Notes: generated from the letters alone by a model not told the origin. 17,673 nt of DNA from CAIXYX01 sp043806415 (GCA_043806415.1 JAZDHB010000006.1:1-17673); one strand, 5' to 3'; shown: positions 5,456-13,581, counted from the first letter of the stretch. Numbers and translations: made by a program.

Positions 5456-6405
5456 AAATAGCGCGCGTGGAACTCTTTTTCGTAGCAGTCGAACCAGGCC
5501 ATCAGCTCGGCCTCGGCCGTGTTTTTGGGATTGAACTTGTAGTGGTGGCTGCGGCGCGTGTGCGAGCGGTGCGCGAGATAATCGAGCGCGTGCGAGCGGG
5601 CGAGCGGATGCCCGCCCAGGTAGGCGCTCAGGATGGCGAATACGTCCTCGCTGGAGAGGAGATGGTGCGAGCGGAACTGGCACAGCAGGCCGACCAGCTC
5701 AGGCGTGCCGTGGCGACGGGCGTGGATGGCCTCGAGGTGGGCCGTGCCCGTGAGCTTGGGCTCCTCGTCGGCAGTGAGCGCGATCGAATCCATAGACACG
5801 CTGGACAGGAGGCCGTAGCCGGCGTGAAGCTCGGCAAGCATCCGAGCCAGCTTCGAGAGGAAGCGGACGCGCAGCTCGGGGCGCATGGCCGCCCAGTCCA
5901 CATGGCCCGATGCGTCCTTGGGAAGGGACGGCTCGGAGGCGAACGGCATGGAGACCACGATGGCCACGGATTGGCGCTCGTCGGGAGGCTCGTAGACCAG
6001 GAGCATCGCGGGGTCGACAAAGAGCTTGGAGAGGAGCGGATAGCGGGCCGCATGCTCGGGGGAGAAGAGCTGGCATACCATCTGCGCCTGCTCGAGCGCG
6101 CCCTCTTTCTCGGGCGTATGCAAGACCAGGCTCTTGGCGCCGGCGCGCAGGACGAGACGGCGACGGCTCGCGCCCAGTTCCCGCACCTCGCGCACGGACT
6201 GGAGGAATTCGACGAGCTTGAGGGCCGGCGAATGCAGGTGGCTGGACTGGAGCGGGACCAGCTTCATGTTCATGAATGGAGGGGGCTTCTCCTGCCCGCC
6301 CATCGCACGGATGGCATTTTTGGCAAGCACCCGGGTTAGGCGGGGGAGCGGAGGGACCGGAATGACCTTCGCAGTGCGGGTCGGAGTGTTTTGATTAGAG
6401 CTCAT
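5446..6405 (-). CDS. Degenerate protein-kinase-like (pseudokinase-type) protein
   Basis: A 319-residue soluble protein from this start, not firmly recognised. The middle resembles a small Bud32/WaaP-like kinase fold. It has a beta3-like LVLHTPEKE stretch, a hinge-like LLVYEPPDERQSVAIVVSMPF, then ARMLAELHAGYGLLSSVSMDSIALTADEEPK split over the catalytic-loop position. There the usual HxD is replaced by SSVS, the DFG position reads LTG, and the beta3 lysine position is His, so activity is doubtful. The C-terminus is His/Arg-rich. In-frame ATGs at 6492 and 6450 fall in AT-rich promoter-like sequence. I chose 6405, with a TATA-like TTTTTTAA about 39 nt upstream. The fold assignment is tentative; existence of the gene is likely from its length and GC-rich coding character. 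Confidence 0.6.
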   Translation of the reverse strand: MSSNQNTPTRTAKVIPVPPLPRLTRVLAKNAIRAMGGQEKPPPFMNMKLVPLQSSHLHSPALKLVEFLQSVREVRELGASRRRLVLRAGAKSLVLHTPEKEGALEQAQMVCQLFSPEHAARYPLLSKLFVDPAMLLVYEPPDERQSVAIVVSMPFASEPSLPKDASGHVDWAAMRPELRVRFLSKLARMLAELHAGYGLLSSVSMDSIALTADEEPKLTGTAHLEAIHARRHGTPELVGLLCQFRSHHLLSSEDVFAILSAYLGGHPLARSHALDYLAHRSHTRRSHHYKFNPKNTAEAELMAWFDCYEKEFHARYLKN

Positions 6406-6670
6406 ACTAAACAGTCTCGTGCCTAATGGGAAATTGAGGTTAAAAAACATGAGTCGTGGAACATACCGTTTAAAATCAGGGTTTTGGGACAAAGGTTCAT
6501 AAAACAGGAAACGGTGGGAAAACAGAGGCCGGGAAGGACGGACGGGCTTGGGATGGGCCGCGCGGCGGGAAAAATGGCCGTCCCGCTCATCGGCGCGGGA
6601 CGGGTGCGGCCCAAACGTTTAAAATGCGCCGGCGAGTGAGATAGGCGAAAGAAGCATCAGGTGTTTTGAT
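6406..6670. promoter_or_regulatory. Divergent intergenic region with hairpin and TATA boxes
   Basis: Holds the divergent promoters. TTTAAAA at 6618-6624 lies about 50 nt before the propeller gene, whose leader carries AGGTG (6659-6663) 7 nt from its ATG. Minus-strand TATA-like sites lie near 6439-6450 and 6466-6475. A perfect 9-bp inverted repeat, CCGTCCCGC (6578-6586) with GCGGGACGG (6595-6603), sits just ahead of the plus TATA box and could be an operator or an RNA hairpin. No gene seen. Confidence 0.55.
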
Positions 6671-8665
6671 ATGGTCCAAGGACGATTGAGATTCGCGTTC
6701 GCCGCCCTCGTGGTGGCGCTGATCCTGGCGGGCGGCGTGCAGGCGGACATCTTCACGTTCGTGGCGCAGTACAACGGCTCGGGTGGGTTCAACGGCGCGA
6801 ACGTCACGTTCAAGGACCCCCGCGCGATCGCGGTGGGCGGAGGCAAGCTCTATGTCAGCGACCAGACCCTCGAGGGCATTTATGTGCTCCAGAACGACAC
6901 GGTCAGCCGGGAAGTGGGCGGGGGCGGCGTGACCGTAGGCATCTTCTCCAGGCCGTACGGCATGTTCTGGGTCTCTCCGGGAGTGCTGTATGTGGCCGAC
7001 CAGAGCAAAGCCGGCGTGATCCAGTACGTCGAGCCCAGCCAATGGGCACGGGTCGGGCCGCTGGCGACGGCGGGCCGGACGCCCATCGCCGTATGGATCG
7101 AGAACGACACGATGTACATGCTGGACGCGACCAGCGAGATGGTCATGGTCTATTCCATCTCGAACAACCGGAACATGTACAATGAGCTGGGCGGCGGGGT
7201 GGGGACGAGCGAGCTCTCAGATGCCCATGATATTTACATGGACGAGCAGAGGATATACATCGCGGATTCCGGGAACAACCGCATCGAGGTGTATGACCGG
7301 AACTTCACGTTCCTGGACAGCTGGGGAACGGGCCGGGGCAACGTCAGTCTCAAGTACCCCACCAGCGTGACCGGGGACGGGAATGCCATCTACGTGGCCG
7401 ACAGCGGCAACGACCGGGTGGTGATGTTCGGCTACGATGGCTACCCCATGGCCACGCTCGGGGACGGACAGGGCAACGGGTCGTACGGATTCAGGACGCC
7501 GCTCAGCGTGAGGGCGTCCGGAGGCCACCTCTTCGTGCTCGATTCGCTCAACCGCCGGGTGATGGAGTACGCTCTCAACGCCAGCGATTCGGGCGCGCAG
7601 CTCCTCGCGCGGATCGCGGACCTCAACCAGAGCGTGCAGGCGCACAAGGCCAACGTGCTGGACGTGATGGATGAGCTCAACGTCAGCCACGAGGCCTTCC
7701 GGGGCCCGGGACTGCTGGCGCAGGCCGCCGTCGCGACGAGCGAGGGGAGATATTCGGATGCCGCCGCGCAGGTGGCGGACGCGCAGACCGAACTGAACAA
7801 CATCCGCCCGACACAGGAACAGGCCCTGCACGTGAGGATACAACAGCTCATTGATGCGGACAACGCGGCGATGGACAGATACCGCGGCCTCACGCTCACG
7901 GCGGAGCAGTCCGCGGCGCAGGGAATCATCATCAACCGGATCAGCGACGCGCAAGCCAAGCTCAACGATTCGCGATACGCCGCTTCGGCGGCCGTCTTAC
8001 GGACGCTGGACGGCGACATCGCCACCTGGGCGGGCCAGATGGATTCCGCGCTCTCCAACGTGACCGCCGGGAACGTGAGCGCCCCGCCGGCCCCGATATC
8101 CGGGGACACGCGGAAAGCCGTGCTGCTCGGGGAAGTGGACGCCCTCTCGGCCCGCATGCAGCTGATGCAGGCGCAGGCCGACAAGCTCCGGGAGAATGTG
8201 AGCTCGGGCCCGATCAACACCCTGCTGGATTCCGCCCGCTCGCTCCTGCAGGTCGGCGCGTATGACGAAGCCAACCAGAGCATCGTGGCGGCGAGCGGAT
8301 ACGTGGACCGGGCCCAGAAGGATTTGGAGTCGCGCCAGGCGGACGTAGATGCAGCCAGCGCCGAGATCGACAAGGCGCAGGCAATCGTCAATGCCAGCAG
8401 CGCCACGTGGGCCGCGACCGGCGTGGACATCGGGCCGATCAAGTCCAAACTGGATGAAGCCCGCTCCAAGCTGTACGCGGATCCCGCCACGGCTCGGGCC
8501 CGGGTGGCCGAGGCGAATGTCCTCATCGCCGCCGGGAATGACAAAGCCTCCAACCGGGGCTTCGCCATCGGCGGATTCGTGATGGGGCTGGCGGTGGTGG
8601 CGATCGTGCTGGGGATAGCCTACTTCCTGCTCAAAAGCCGCCGGAAACACAAGGGGCTCAGGTAA
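6671..8665 (+). CDS. NHL-type beta-propeller surface protein with helical stalk and C-terminal TM
   Basis: A 664-residue exported protein. An N-terminal hydrophobic signal (about 7-25) is followed by repeated NHL-like blades to about residue 300. The blades show recurring phrases such as GKLYVSDQ, GVLYVADQ, RIYIADSGNNRIEVYD and AIYVADSGNDRVVMFG. From about 305 to 620 the chain is Ala-rich and helical, typical of coiled-coil or tandem helical repeats. One TM helix (about 632-655) precedes a basic tail SRRKHKGLR facing the cytosol. Several N-x-S/T sequons are present. NHL propellers usually bind proteins, glycans or RNA; here an extracellular binding or scaffold role is inferred. The start follows a clear AGGTG site. 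It probably forms an operon with the next gene, 36 nt downstream. Confidence 0.88.
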   Translation: MVQGRLRFAFAALVVALILAGGVQADIFTFVAQYNGSGGFNGANVTFKDPRAIAVGGGKLYVSDQTLEGIYVLQNDTVSREVGGGGVTVGIFSRPYGMFWVSPGVLYVADQSKAGVIQYVEPSQWARVGPLATAGRTPIAVWIENDTMYMLDATSEMVMVYSISNNRNMYNELGGGVGTSELSDAHDIYMDEQRIYIADSGNNRIEVYDRNFTFLDSWGTGRGNVSLKYPTSVTGDGNAIYVADSGNDRVVMFGYDGYPMATLGDGQGNGSYGFRTPLSVRASGGHLFVLDSLNRRVMEYALNASDSGAQLLARIADLNQSVQAHKANVLDVMDELNVSHEAFRGPGLLAQAAVATSEGRYSDAAAQVADAQTELNNIRPTQEQALHVRIQQLIDADNAAMDRYRGLTLTAEQSAAQGIIINRISDAQAKLNDSRYAASAAVLRTLDGDIATWAGQMDSALSNVTAGNVSAPPAPISGDTRKAVLLGEVDALSARMQLMQAQADKLRENVSSGPINTLLDSARSLLQVGAYDEANQSIVAASGYVDRAQKDLESRQADVDAASAEIDKAQAIVNASSATWAATGVDIGPIKSKLDEARSKLYADPATARARVAEANVLIAAGNDKASNRGFAIGGFVMGLAVVAIVLGIAYFLLKSRRKHKGLR

Positions 8666-8701
8666 GAAGAGGGAAAAGACCGCGATGAAAGACCAATAGA
8701 G

Positions 8702-9499
8702 ATGATGATCGATTTGGCACGCAAGAATGATGAGAAGGACGACGAGCCGTTCCGGCTCAGCGGACCGGCCGGCGCGCAAGAAGAGGCCTACGGCGACGTG
8801 CCGCCCGATGCCGTCATGGACGTGCCCATCATCGGCGACATGCTGCGAGATTTCTCGCTGGCGCTCGCGGCGAGATGGATGCTCTGGGTGGCGGCCATCG
8901 TCATCTCGTTCCTGGGCTTGGGCGCGGTGCTTGTCGGCACGGGCATGGGCTACCTGGCCGTCGGGGGGGTTTCGTCCGCGCTTGCCGGGCCCCTGGACTC
9001 GAGCACCACCGCCATAAACGATTTCGCGCTCGTGCTCGACAATGCCGGCTCGATGGGGGGCAATGCCACCGATGCCGGAAGCTCCATCTCCGCCAGTCTG
9101 CGCAATCTGAGCAAAGGCCTGGGCGGGACAGCAGACAGCCTCAACGCCCTGTCCAGTCTGCCGGGCGCGGGAAGCCTGCTGGGCGGGATGTCCGGCTCGC
9201 TGGGCCAGATCAAGCAGTCGGCGAGCGGGCTCAACCGGGCCGCCGACGACATCGACAACATGGCTTCGACCGCTGCGGGCGCGAGCGCGTCGCTTGCGAA
9301 CACGGGAAATGATCTGCGCTCGATCGCCGGCTCGCTGGCGGATGCCAAGACGAAGATAACGGGCGCACTCTCCCTCGTGCAGCTGGCCGTCGTGCTGTGC
9401 GGCGGGGCGCTGGCCCTCCTTCTGGGCTCGAACCTCATGCTCGCCTTCTCGTTGGGGCCGCCGAGGAGGATGCCCAAAACAAACTCGAAAGACGGATAA
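8702..9499 (+). CDS. Two-TM membrane protein with helical extracytoplasmic domain
   Basis: A 265-residue protein with no recognised family. A charged cytoplasmic N-terminus (1-55) is followed by a TM segment (about 58-90), a Ser/Gly/Ala/Leu-rich heptad-like helical domain (about 95-220), a second TM (about 222-251) and a short basic tail RRMPKT. The central domain, with phrases such as LRNLSKGLGGTADSLNAL, resembles coiled-coil linkers seen between two TM helices in phage-infection-protein-like and receptor-type proteins. Three start choices exist (ATGATG at 8702/8705, ATG within). The ribosome-binding site is weak, so coupling to the propeller gene upstream is likely. The transcript ends at the hairpin/T-tract just after the stop. 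A partner of the propeller protein is plausible. Confidence 0.8.
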   Translation: MMIDLARKNDEKDDEPFRLSGPAGAQEEAYGDVPPDAVMDVPIIGDMLRDFSLALAARWMLWVAAIVISFLGLGAVLVGTGMGYLAVGGVSSALAGPLDSSTTAINDFALVLDNAGSMGGNATDAGSSISASLRNLSKGLGGTADSLNALSSLPGAGSLLGGMSGSLGQIKQSASGLNRAADDIDNMASTAAGASASLANTGNDLRSIAGSLADAKTKITGALSLVQLAVVLCGGALALLLGSNLMLAFSLGPPRRMPKTNSKDG

Positions 9500-9505
9500 A
9501 TCAGC

Positions 9506-9540
9506 GAGGCGGATTCTCGCCTCTTTTTCATTCATTTTTC
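9506..9540 (+). terminator. Hairpin plus T-rich terminator
   Basis: GAGGCG (9506-9511) pairs with CGCCTC (9518-9523) around a 6-nt loop and runs into TTTTTC; further T-tracts continue to about 9575. It begins 7 nt after the stop of the plus-strand operon. The multiple T-runs fit archaeal termination. Confidence 0.8.
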
Positions 9541-9575
9541 CTTTTTTTCTCTTTTTTCGTTCATGCTTTTTTTGC

Positions 9576-11927
9576 TCATCCGTCCGATTCGACGAGGGAA
9601 TCCTCTCCGGCCTTCTTGTCCCGGCAGAAGCGGAACACGCTCGCCGGCGTGCTCTCCAAGAGCTGCATGTCGTGCGTGATGACGATCACTTGCGGGATGA
9701 CCTGCGGGATGCGCTCGGCCAGGGCGCGGCCCAGGGACTGCACGGCCTCCCCGTCGAGGTTGTGCGTGGGCTCGTCGAGGATGAGCCAGCCCAGGTGCGG
9801 CGTGAGCAGGATGGAAAGGGCGGCGCGCACCGCGAGGGCGAGGCAGGCGCGCTCGCCCCCCGAGGCGTGCGCGTCAAGCGCCTTCCACTCGCCCTGATGG
9901 ATCTGGATGGAATAGTCCTTCTCGTCGCCCACGAGGCGCACCGCGCTCCAGTCCCCGTAAGGATAGACCAGCGGCCAGAGGCGGTTGAGGGCGAGGTTGA
10001 TCTCCTCGAGCACGCGCGAGCGCATCTGCGCCTGGGTCGTGAGCAGGATGGAGCGGAAAGAGCCGAGCTCGTCCATCTGGACGCGCAAGGCGAGCGCCTG
10101 CGCGCGCTTCTCCTCCAGGAGCCGGGCGGATTTGACGGCCTGCTCAAGCGCCTGCTTGTGCGCTAAGAGGAGCGCCTGCTCGGATTTGAGCCGCTCGGAT
10201 GATTGTGCATGGGAGCGGATGAGCGCGTCCCGCTCGGATTTTATTTGCGCCCATTCTTCCGGCGGCATCGGGCAGGCGGCCAGCTGGCGGTCGGTTTCCT
10301 TGAGAGAGGTTTTCTCGTTCGCAAGCTGGGTTTCCCATTTCGCCGCATCCGCAAGCTTGCGCAGGGTCTGCGCCAATTCGTTTTCCCTGGCTTGGAGGGA
10401 TTGGAGCTGCTCGTTCATCGCCTGATGGCGCCGGTTGGCCTGCTCGAGGGAGGCTCTGGCCTCGGCCAGCGAGCGCTGCGTGCCCTGGATGTCCTGCTCG
10501 GGCGCGAGGCTGGCGAGCTGGACGGAAAGGCGCGTCGCCTCGGCATCTCGGACGGAAAGCGAGTCGATGGATTGGCGGGCGGAGCGGATGGAAGAGAGCA
10601 ACGCGGCGAGCTCGGATTTGAGGGTTTCGAGCTTCTTCTCGTGCTCGCGCTGGAGGCGCTCGCGCGATTTCTCGTCGAGCGGCTGCTCGCACACCGGGCA
10701 GGAAGCGCTCGGGGTGGGATGAACAGGAGCGGATGGATGGCCGTGCTCGGACGGCGCGATCCCGACGCCAAGGGCCTGCAACACCTTTTTCTCGTCTTCG
10801 ATCGAAGCCTGCAAGCGGGCCTGGGCGGAAAGGGATTGCTGGAGCCTGTTCTGGGATTCGGCCAGCTCGGATTTGAGGGAATCGTAACTCTTGCCGGCGA
10901 GGCTAGAAGCCAGTTTCTCCTTGAGCGCGAGGGCTTTGGATGCTTTCGCCTGCTCTTTCTTGATCTGGCTTTCGAGCTGGCCGATGGAATGGGAAAACGA
11001 TTGGCGCTGCCCCTGTGATTGCTTGAATTCGGATTCGAGCTTTTCTCGTTGGGTGGCCAGACTGTTTTGCTCGAGCTTTATTTCTTCGGCCTTGTCTTTG
11101 GGCTGGCTGGAAAGCATCTGCTCGAGCGTCTTGAGCGTGCCCAGGCACCGCTGGCGCTCGCGCTCCAGACCCTGGCGCTTGAGCATCACGCGCTCGGCCT
11201 CCTCGTGCTTTTTCTGGGAAGAGGAGAGGGAGGCGGAAAGAGCGGAATGGGCGGACGCGAGCGCGCCAAGGCCCTTCTCGCGCGAGGCGACGGATGCGCC
11301 CAGCGTTTCAATCCCCTTTTTCATCTCCTCGATCTGCTCCACGGGCGCGGCCGCCTCCATCGCGGCGGCCTTTTCCTTGAGCGAGTTGAGCATCTCGCCG
11401 GACGCTTTTCTCGCCGTCTCGAATTTGTCGAGGCCCAGAAGCCGGTCCAGCTCGGCCTTGCGCGGGCCGGCCGGCAGGGAGAGCCAGTGGTCGAGGCGGT
11501 TCTGCTCGGCATAGACGGCCCTCGAGAAAAGCTCGTAGGGGATTTGCAGGATGGTCTCGATTTCCTCGCTCACGGCGCGCGCGCCCTTCTGCACGAGCTT
11601 GCCGTCGATATAGAGCCAGGCTTGGGAATCGGACAGATTTCGGATGACTTTGTACTTGCGCCCGATGGCATTGGCCCCCCCGTCCTCATCCCATTCCAAT
11701 TCCACCTTGACGGGCTGTCCGGCATGGCGGAAATTCCCGACGTCATCGACCGTGACGTCGCGCCGGCCCAGTTTGGGGTAGGTGCCGTAGAGGGCGAAGC
11801 AAAGCGCATCCACCACCGAGGATTTGCCCGAGCCCATGGGCCCAAGGAAGAGGTTGGCCCCGGCCGAGAAGCGGATGGTGGTGTCCTGATGCGAGCGCCA
11901 GTTGATCAGGCGGATGGAACGGAGCAT
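9576..11927 (-). CDS. rad50: DNA double-strand break repair ATPase Rad50
   Basis: A 783-residue SMC-like ATPase that with Mre11 tethers and processes broken DNA ends. The N-terminal half-ATPase has LINWRSH near the start, Walker A GPMGSGKSS (29-37) and the Q-loop in AVYAEQNRL. A long antiparallel coiled coil is interrupted near residue 410 by the zinc hook CPVC. The C-terminal half carries the signature SGGE, Walker B WLILDEPTHNLD and the H-loop ITHD. It is somewhat shorter than the roughly 850-900 residues common in archaea, mainly in the coiled coil. A 12-nt near-repeat gives IPQVIPQV before the last strand. The ATG at 11927 is 27 nt from a TATA box, so the mRNA is probably leaderless. No mre11, herA or nurA lies in the window. 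Confidence 0.95.
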   Translation of the reverse strand: MLRSIRLINWRSHQDTTIRFSAGANLFLGPMGSGKSSVVDALCFALYGTYPKLGRRDVTVDDVGNFRHAGQPVKVELEWDEDGGANAIGRKYKVIRNLSDSQAWLYIDGKLVQKGARAVSEEIETILQIPYELFSRAVYAEQNRLDHWLSLPAGPRKAELDRLLGLDKFETARKASGEMLNSLKEKAAAMEAAAPVEQIEEMKKGIETLGASVASREKGLGALASAHSALSASLSSSQKKHEEAERVMLKRQGLERERQRCLGTLKTLEQMLSSQPKDKAEEIKLEQNSLATQREKLESEFKQSQGQRQSFSHSIGQLESQIKKEQAKASKALALKEKLASSLAGKSYDSLKSELAESQNRLQQSLSAQARLQASIEDEKKVLQALGVGIAPSEHGHPSAPVHPTPSASCPVCEQPLDEKSRERLQREHEKKLETLKSELAALLSSIRSARQSIDSLSVRDAEATRLSVQLASLAPEQDIQGTQRSLAEARASLEQANRRHQAMNEQLQSLQARENELAQTLRKLADAAKWETQLANEKTSLKETDRQLAACPMPPEEWAQIKSERDALIRSHAQSSERLKSEQALLLAHKQALEQAVKSARLLEEKRAQALALRVQMDELGSFRSILLTTQAQMRSRVLEEINLALNRLWPLVYPYGDWSAVRLVGDEKDYSIQIHQGEWKALDAHASGGERACLALAVRAALSILLTPHLGWLILDEPTHNLDGEAVQSLGRALAERIPQVIPQVIVITHDMQLLESTPASVFRFCRDKKAGEDSLVESDG

Positions 11928-11949
11928 GGGCTAGATTAGTGTGGGAAAG

Positions 11950-11958
11950 TATAAAATA
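11950..11958 (-). promoter_or_regulatory. TATA box of rad50
   Basis: On the minus strand TATTTTATA is centred about 27 nt from the rad50 ATG (11927), with no ribosome-binding site between them. This indicates separate, leaderless transcription of rad50 although the methyltransferase gene lies close upstream on the same strand. Confidence 0.6.
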
Positions 11959-11973
11959 AGAAAGATAAGAAGG

Positions 11974-11986
11974 GCCTTGCGGTTCA
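11974..11986 (-). repeat. Copy of the TGAACCGCAAGGC trailer module
   Basis: On minus this 13-mer is identical to 1285-1297 in the tRNA-Gly trailer. It is preceded by GCGATGCGAT, resembling the GCGATCGCAC that precedes the trailer copy. It lies just after the methyltransferase stop, following a small hairpin (GCATCG/CGATGC). Confidence 0.6.
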
Positions 11987-12009
11987 ATCGCATCGCATGA
12001 TCCGATGCG

Positions 12010-12930
12010 CTATTTCCTTTTCGCGGTGATGTAGCGGTCCGCCTTCAGCACGTGGTAAATCGACCGTTCTTCGTTATAGACGTGTTTCTCGATGTAGGAG
12101 CGGAAGCTTGGCTCGTCGACCTGGGCGCCGGAATCCAGCATGAAGAAATTCATGATGTAGCGCATGGCCTCGTAGGTCGCGGACATGTGGTCGGTGCGGG
12201 CGCAGAAAGTGGCCATATCCGCGTCGCCTCCCAGGGCGTCGCGCAGGTCGTAGGCGAAACGGGTGATGTTGTCGTTCGCCCCGCTGAAATACTCGATGAT
12301 CGTTGCGACCTCGTTGTTCGCATGAGGATATTGCCTGTCCCCGTGCACCGTGATCGAGAGGATGCCGTCTTTCTTGGTCGCATCGTAGGCCAGCTTCGAG
12401 AATTTTACCCAGTCGGCGGGGTCGAAGAAGTAGTGGACATGGTCCATGGTGATGAGGTCCGCTTCCTTAAGCGTGCAGTCCGGGAACGTCTCGGCGCGAA
12501 TCTCGAATTTCGTGTTCTGGATGAGCTTGGAGTCCTTCAGGCGGTTCTCGAGGTTCTGGGCAGTGGCCCCGTCGCGCTCGACCAGGAGGGCGTTCTGGAA
12601 CTCGGATTTCGCCAGGAAGTTCTCGATGTACGGGCCGTCCCCGGGGCCGATGCAGACGAGCTGCTTGCGGTTCGTAAGCTGCGGGAATATCCCGTTCTGG
12701 TATGTGCACAGCTGGACGGCTTTTTCGTTCGTCGTCTGCTTGTAGAATTCGAAAAGCGCCCCGAACTCGGGGGTGTTTGAAACGGTATAGGTGCGCTCGG
12801 TGCCCAGCAGCTTGAAATCGAGCCGGATCCTGTTCTCGATCTGTTGGAGCTTCGCTTTCGTGATGGCGAATGGCGGGGAAACTGCCTCTTTCCACTGCGG
12901 GACTGTGCTTGAGGGAACTCCGTACTTCAT
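12010..12930 (-). CDS. Class I SAM-dependent methyltransferase
   Basis: A 306-residue soluble Rossmann-fold methyltransferase; substrate not identifiable. Motif I is LVCIGPGDGPY (91-101, SAM-binding glycine loop), motif II LLVERDG (115-121, acidic ribose-binding residue), and motif IV region EADLITMDHVHYFFDP (156-171). A Tyr/Phe-rich helical C-terminus could form the substrate cap. The layout is loosely like histamine N-methyltransferase-type small-molecule enzymes, which is weak evidence for the substrate. The start is supported by AGGTG 7-8 nt upstream. It lies 40 nt downstream of the EF-1beta gene on the same strand. By eye its GC content is lower than that of its neighbours, which might indicate transfer. 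Confidence 0.8.
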   Translation of the reverse strand: MKYGVPSSTVPQWKEAVSPPFAITKAKLQQIENRIRLDFKLLGTERTYTVSNTPEFGALFEFYKQTTNEKAVQLCTYQNGIFPQLTNRKQLVCIGPGDGPYIENFLAKSEFQNALLVERDGATAQNLENRLKDSKLIQNTKFEIRAETFPDCTLKEADLITMDHVHYFFDPADWVKFSKLAYDATKKDGILSITVHGDRQYPHANNEVATIIEYFSGANDNITRFAYDLRDALGGDADMATFCARTDHMSATYEAMRYIMNFFMLDSGAQVDEPSFRSYIEKHVYNEERSIYHVLKADRYITAKRK

Positions 12931-12970
12931 GGAAACACACCTGTGAATGGATTATTATGAAAAAGATCGC

Positions 12971-13243
12971 TCAGAGCCGGTCCACGCTCTCGGTTTCGCA
13001 CGAGGAGACGTTGGGAAGCGCGGATATCTGGGCCTCGATCTTGGACGCGCCGTCGCCGTCTGGCATGACATAGGAGACCACGATGGCTTTCATGCCGAAC
13101 GCGACGTCCTGCTCGCCTAATTTGGCGGATTTCACTAGGCCGCCGGTCTTGTTCTTGAGTGTGTCCAGGATGGCCTGCTTGAGGGAGTCGAATTGGCCCA
13201 TGTCTTCGGGCATGATTTTCAATGTGACGAGAACTTCGCCCAT
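12971..13243 (-). CDS. ef1b: Translation elongation factor 1-beta (aEF-1B)
   Basis: A 90-residue guanine nucleotide exchange factor that recharges EF-1alpha with GTP. The ferredoxin-like domain begins GEVLVTLKIMPED, which is typical of archaeal EF-1beta. It has the central GLVKSAKLGEQDVAFGMKAIVVSYVMPD and the C-terminal IEAQISALPNVSSCETESVDRL close to the family pattern (usual length about 88-90). The start has a GGGGT site 8 nt upstream. It lies 28 nt downstream of the zinc-ribbon gene, an arrangement widely conserved in archaea, so the two are very likely one transcript. Confidence 0.95.
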   Translation of the reverse strand: MGEVLVTLKIMPEDMGQFDSLKQAILDTLKNKTGGLVKSAKLGEQDVAFGMKAIVVSYVMPDGDGASKIEAQISALPNVSSCETESVDRL

Positions 13244-13271
13244 GCAAAAAACCCCGCTAAATCGACCGTGT

Positions 13272-13424
13272 TTAAGGCCCGTCCTGGCCGCACGAGGGGC
13301 ACTTGTACGGGTTGGATATCTTGGCGCAGTGCTTGCAGCGCACCACGGACTTTCCGCAGTTCACGCACGGGAACTCGGCGTATTCGCGGGTCTGTTTGCC
13401 GCAGGTAAAACAATTCTTGAGCAT
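13272..13424 (-). CDS. Small four-CxxC zinc-ribbon protein (EF-1beta neighbour)
   Basis: A 50-residue protein with four zinc-binding knuckles, CFTC (5-8), CVNC (20-23), CKHC (30-33) and CPSC (42-45), enough for two Zn2+ ions. It has basic residues between them and ends CPSCGQDGP. This is the archaeal small zinc-finger family (HVO_2753-like) that regularly precedes the EF-1beta gene; RNA or ribosome association is suspected for the family, not shown here. The start has a strong GGTGG site 4 nt ahead of the ATG. A TATA-like TATTAAAT lies about 65 nt upstream, so this gene probably heads the zinc ribbon/EF-1beta transcript. Overlapping longer frames on either strand lack any such motif pattern. 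Confidence 0.92.
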   Translation of the reverse strand: MLKNCFTCGKQTREYAEFPCVNCGKSVVRCKHCAKISNPYKCPSCGQDGP

Positions 13425-13485
13425 AAATCCACCTGAGTTTTCTTGAATCTGACTAAGACAGATGTAACAACTTATGGAAAGAAAG

Positions 13486-13493
13486 ATTTAATA
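13486..13493 (-). promoter_or_regulatory. Probable TATA box of zinc ribbon/EF-1beta operon
   Basis: TATTAAAT on minus in an AT-rich pocket of a GC-rich gap. It predicts a start near 13463 and a leader of about 40 nt that includes the GGTGG ribosome-binding site. Confidence 0.45.
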
Positions 13494-13546
13494 GGACGCC
13501 GGACGGAGCGGCGGACCGGCGGCAAGTGGCCGGCACGGGGACGCTT

Positions 13547-13581
13547 CAGGAGGACCCGGGCAAACAGGAGGACGGGGCAAA
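13547..13581. repeat. Two-copy tandem repeat with purine-rich core
   Basis: CAGGAGGACCCGGGCAAA (13547-13564) and CAGGAGGACGGGGCAAA (13565-13581) are adjacent near-identical units. The minus-strand core TCCTCCTG also occurs in both tRNA trailers (1459-1466 and 17541-17548). It lies in the 187-bp non-coding gap between the bPH2 gene and the zinc ribbon. Confidence 0.75.

Noticed and set aside
5093..6339. ORFs opposite the phosphatase and the kinase-like gene (5093-5683 minus; 5467-6339 plus)
   Set aside because: They overlap clear genes and lack ribosome-binding sites, promoters or recognisable domains.
7997..9535. 512-residue minus-strand ORF
   Set aside because: It runs through the ends of two plus-strand genes and the terminator, with Arg/His/Gly-rich nonsense composition typical of a shadow frame.
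9397..11939. Long plus-strand ORFs opposite rad50 (for example 10203-11018 and 11019-11939)
   Set aside because: Antisense shadows of a GC-rich coding region. They have no family motifs, while the minus frame shows complete Rad50 motifs.
13219..13413. 64-residue minus ORF overlapping the zinc-ribbon gene
   Set aside because: Wrong frame. The 50-residue frame at 13272-13424 has four CxxC knuckles and a strong ribosome-binding site.
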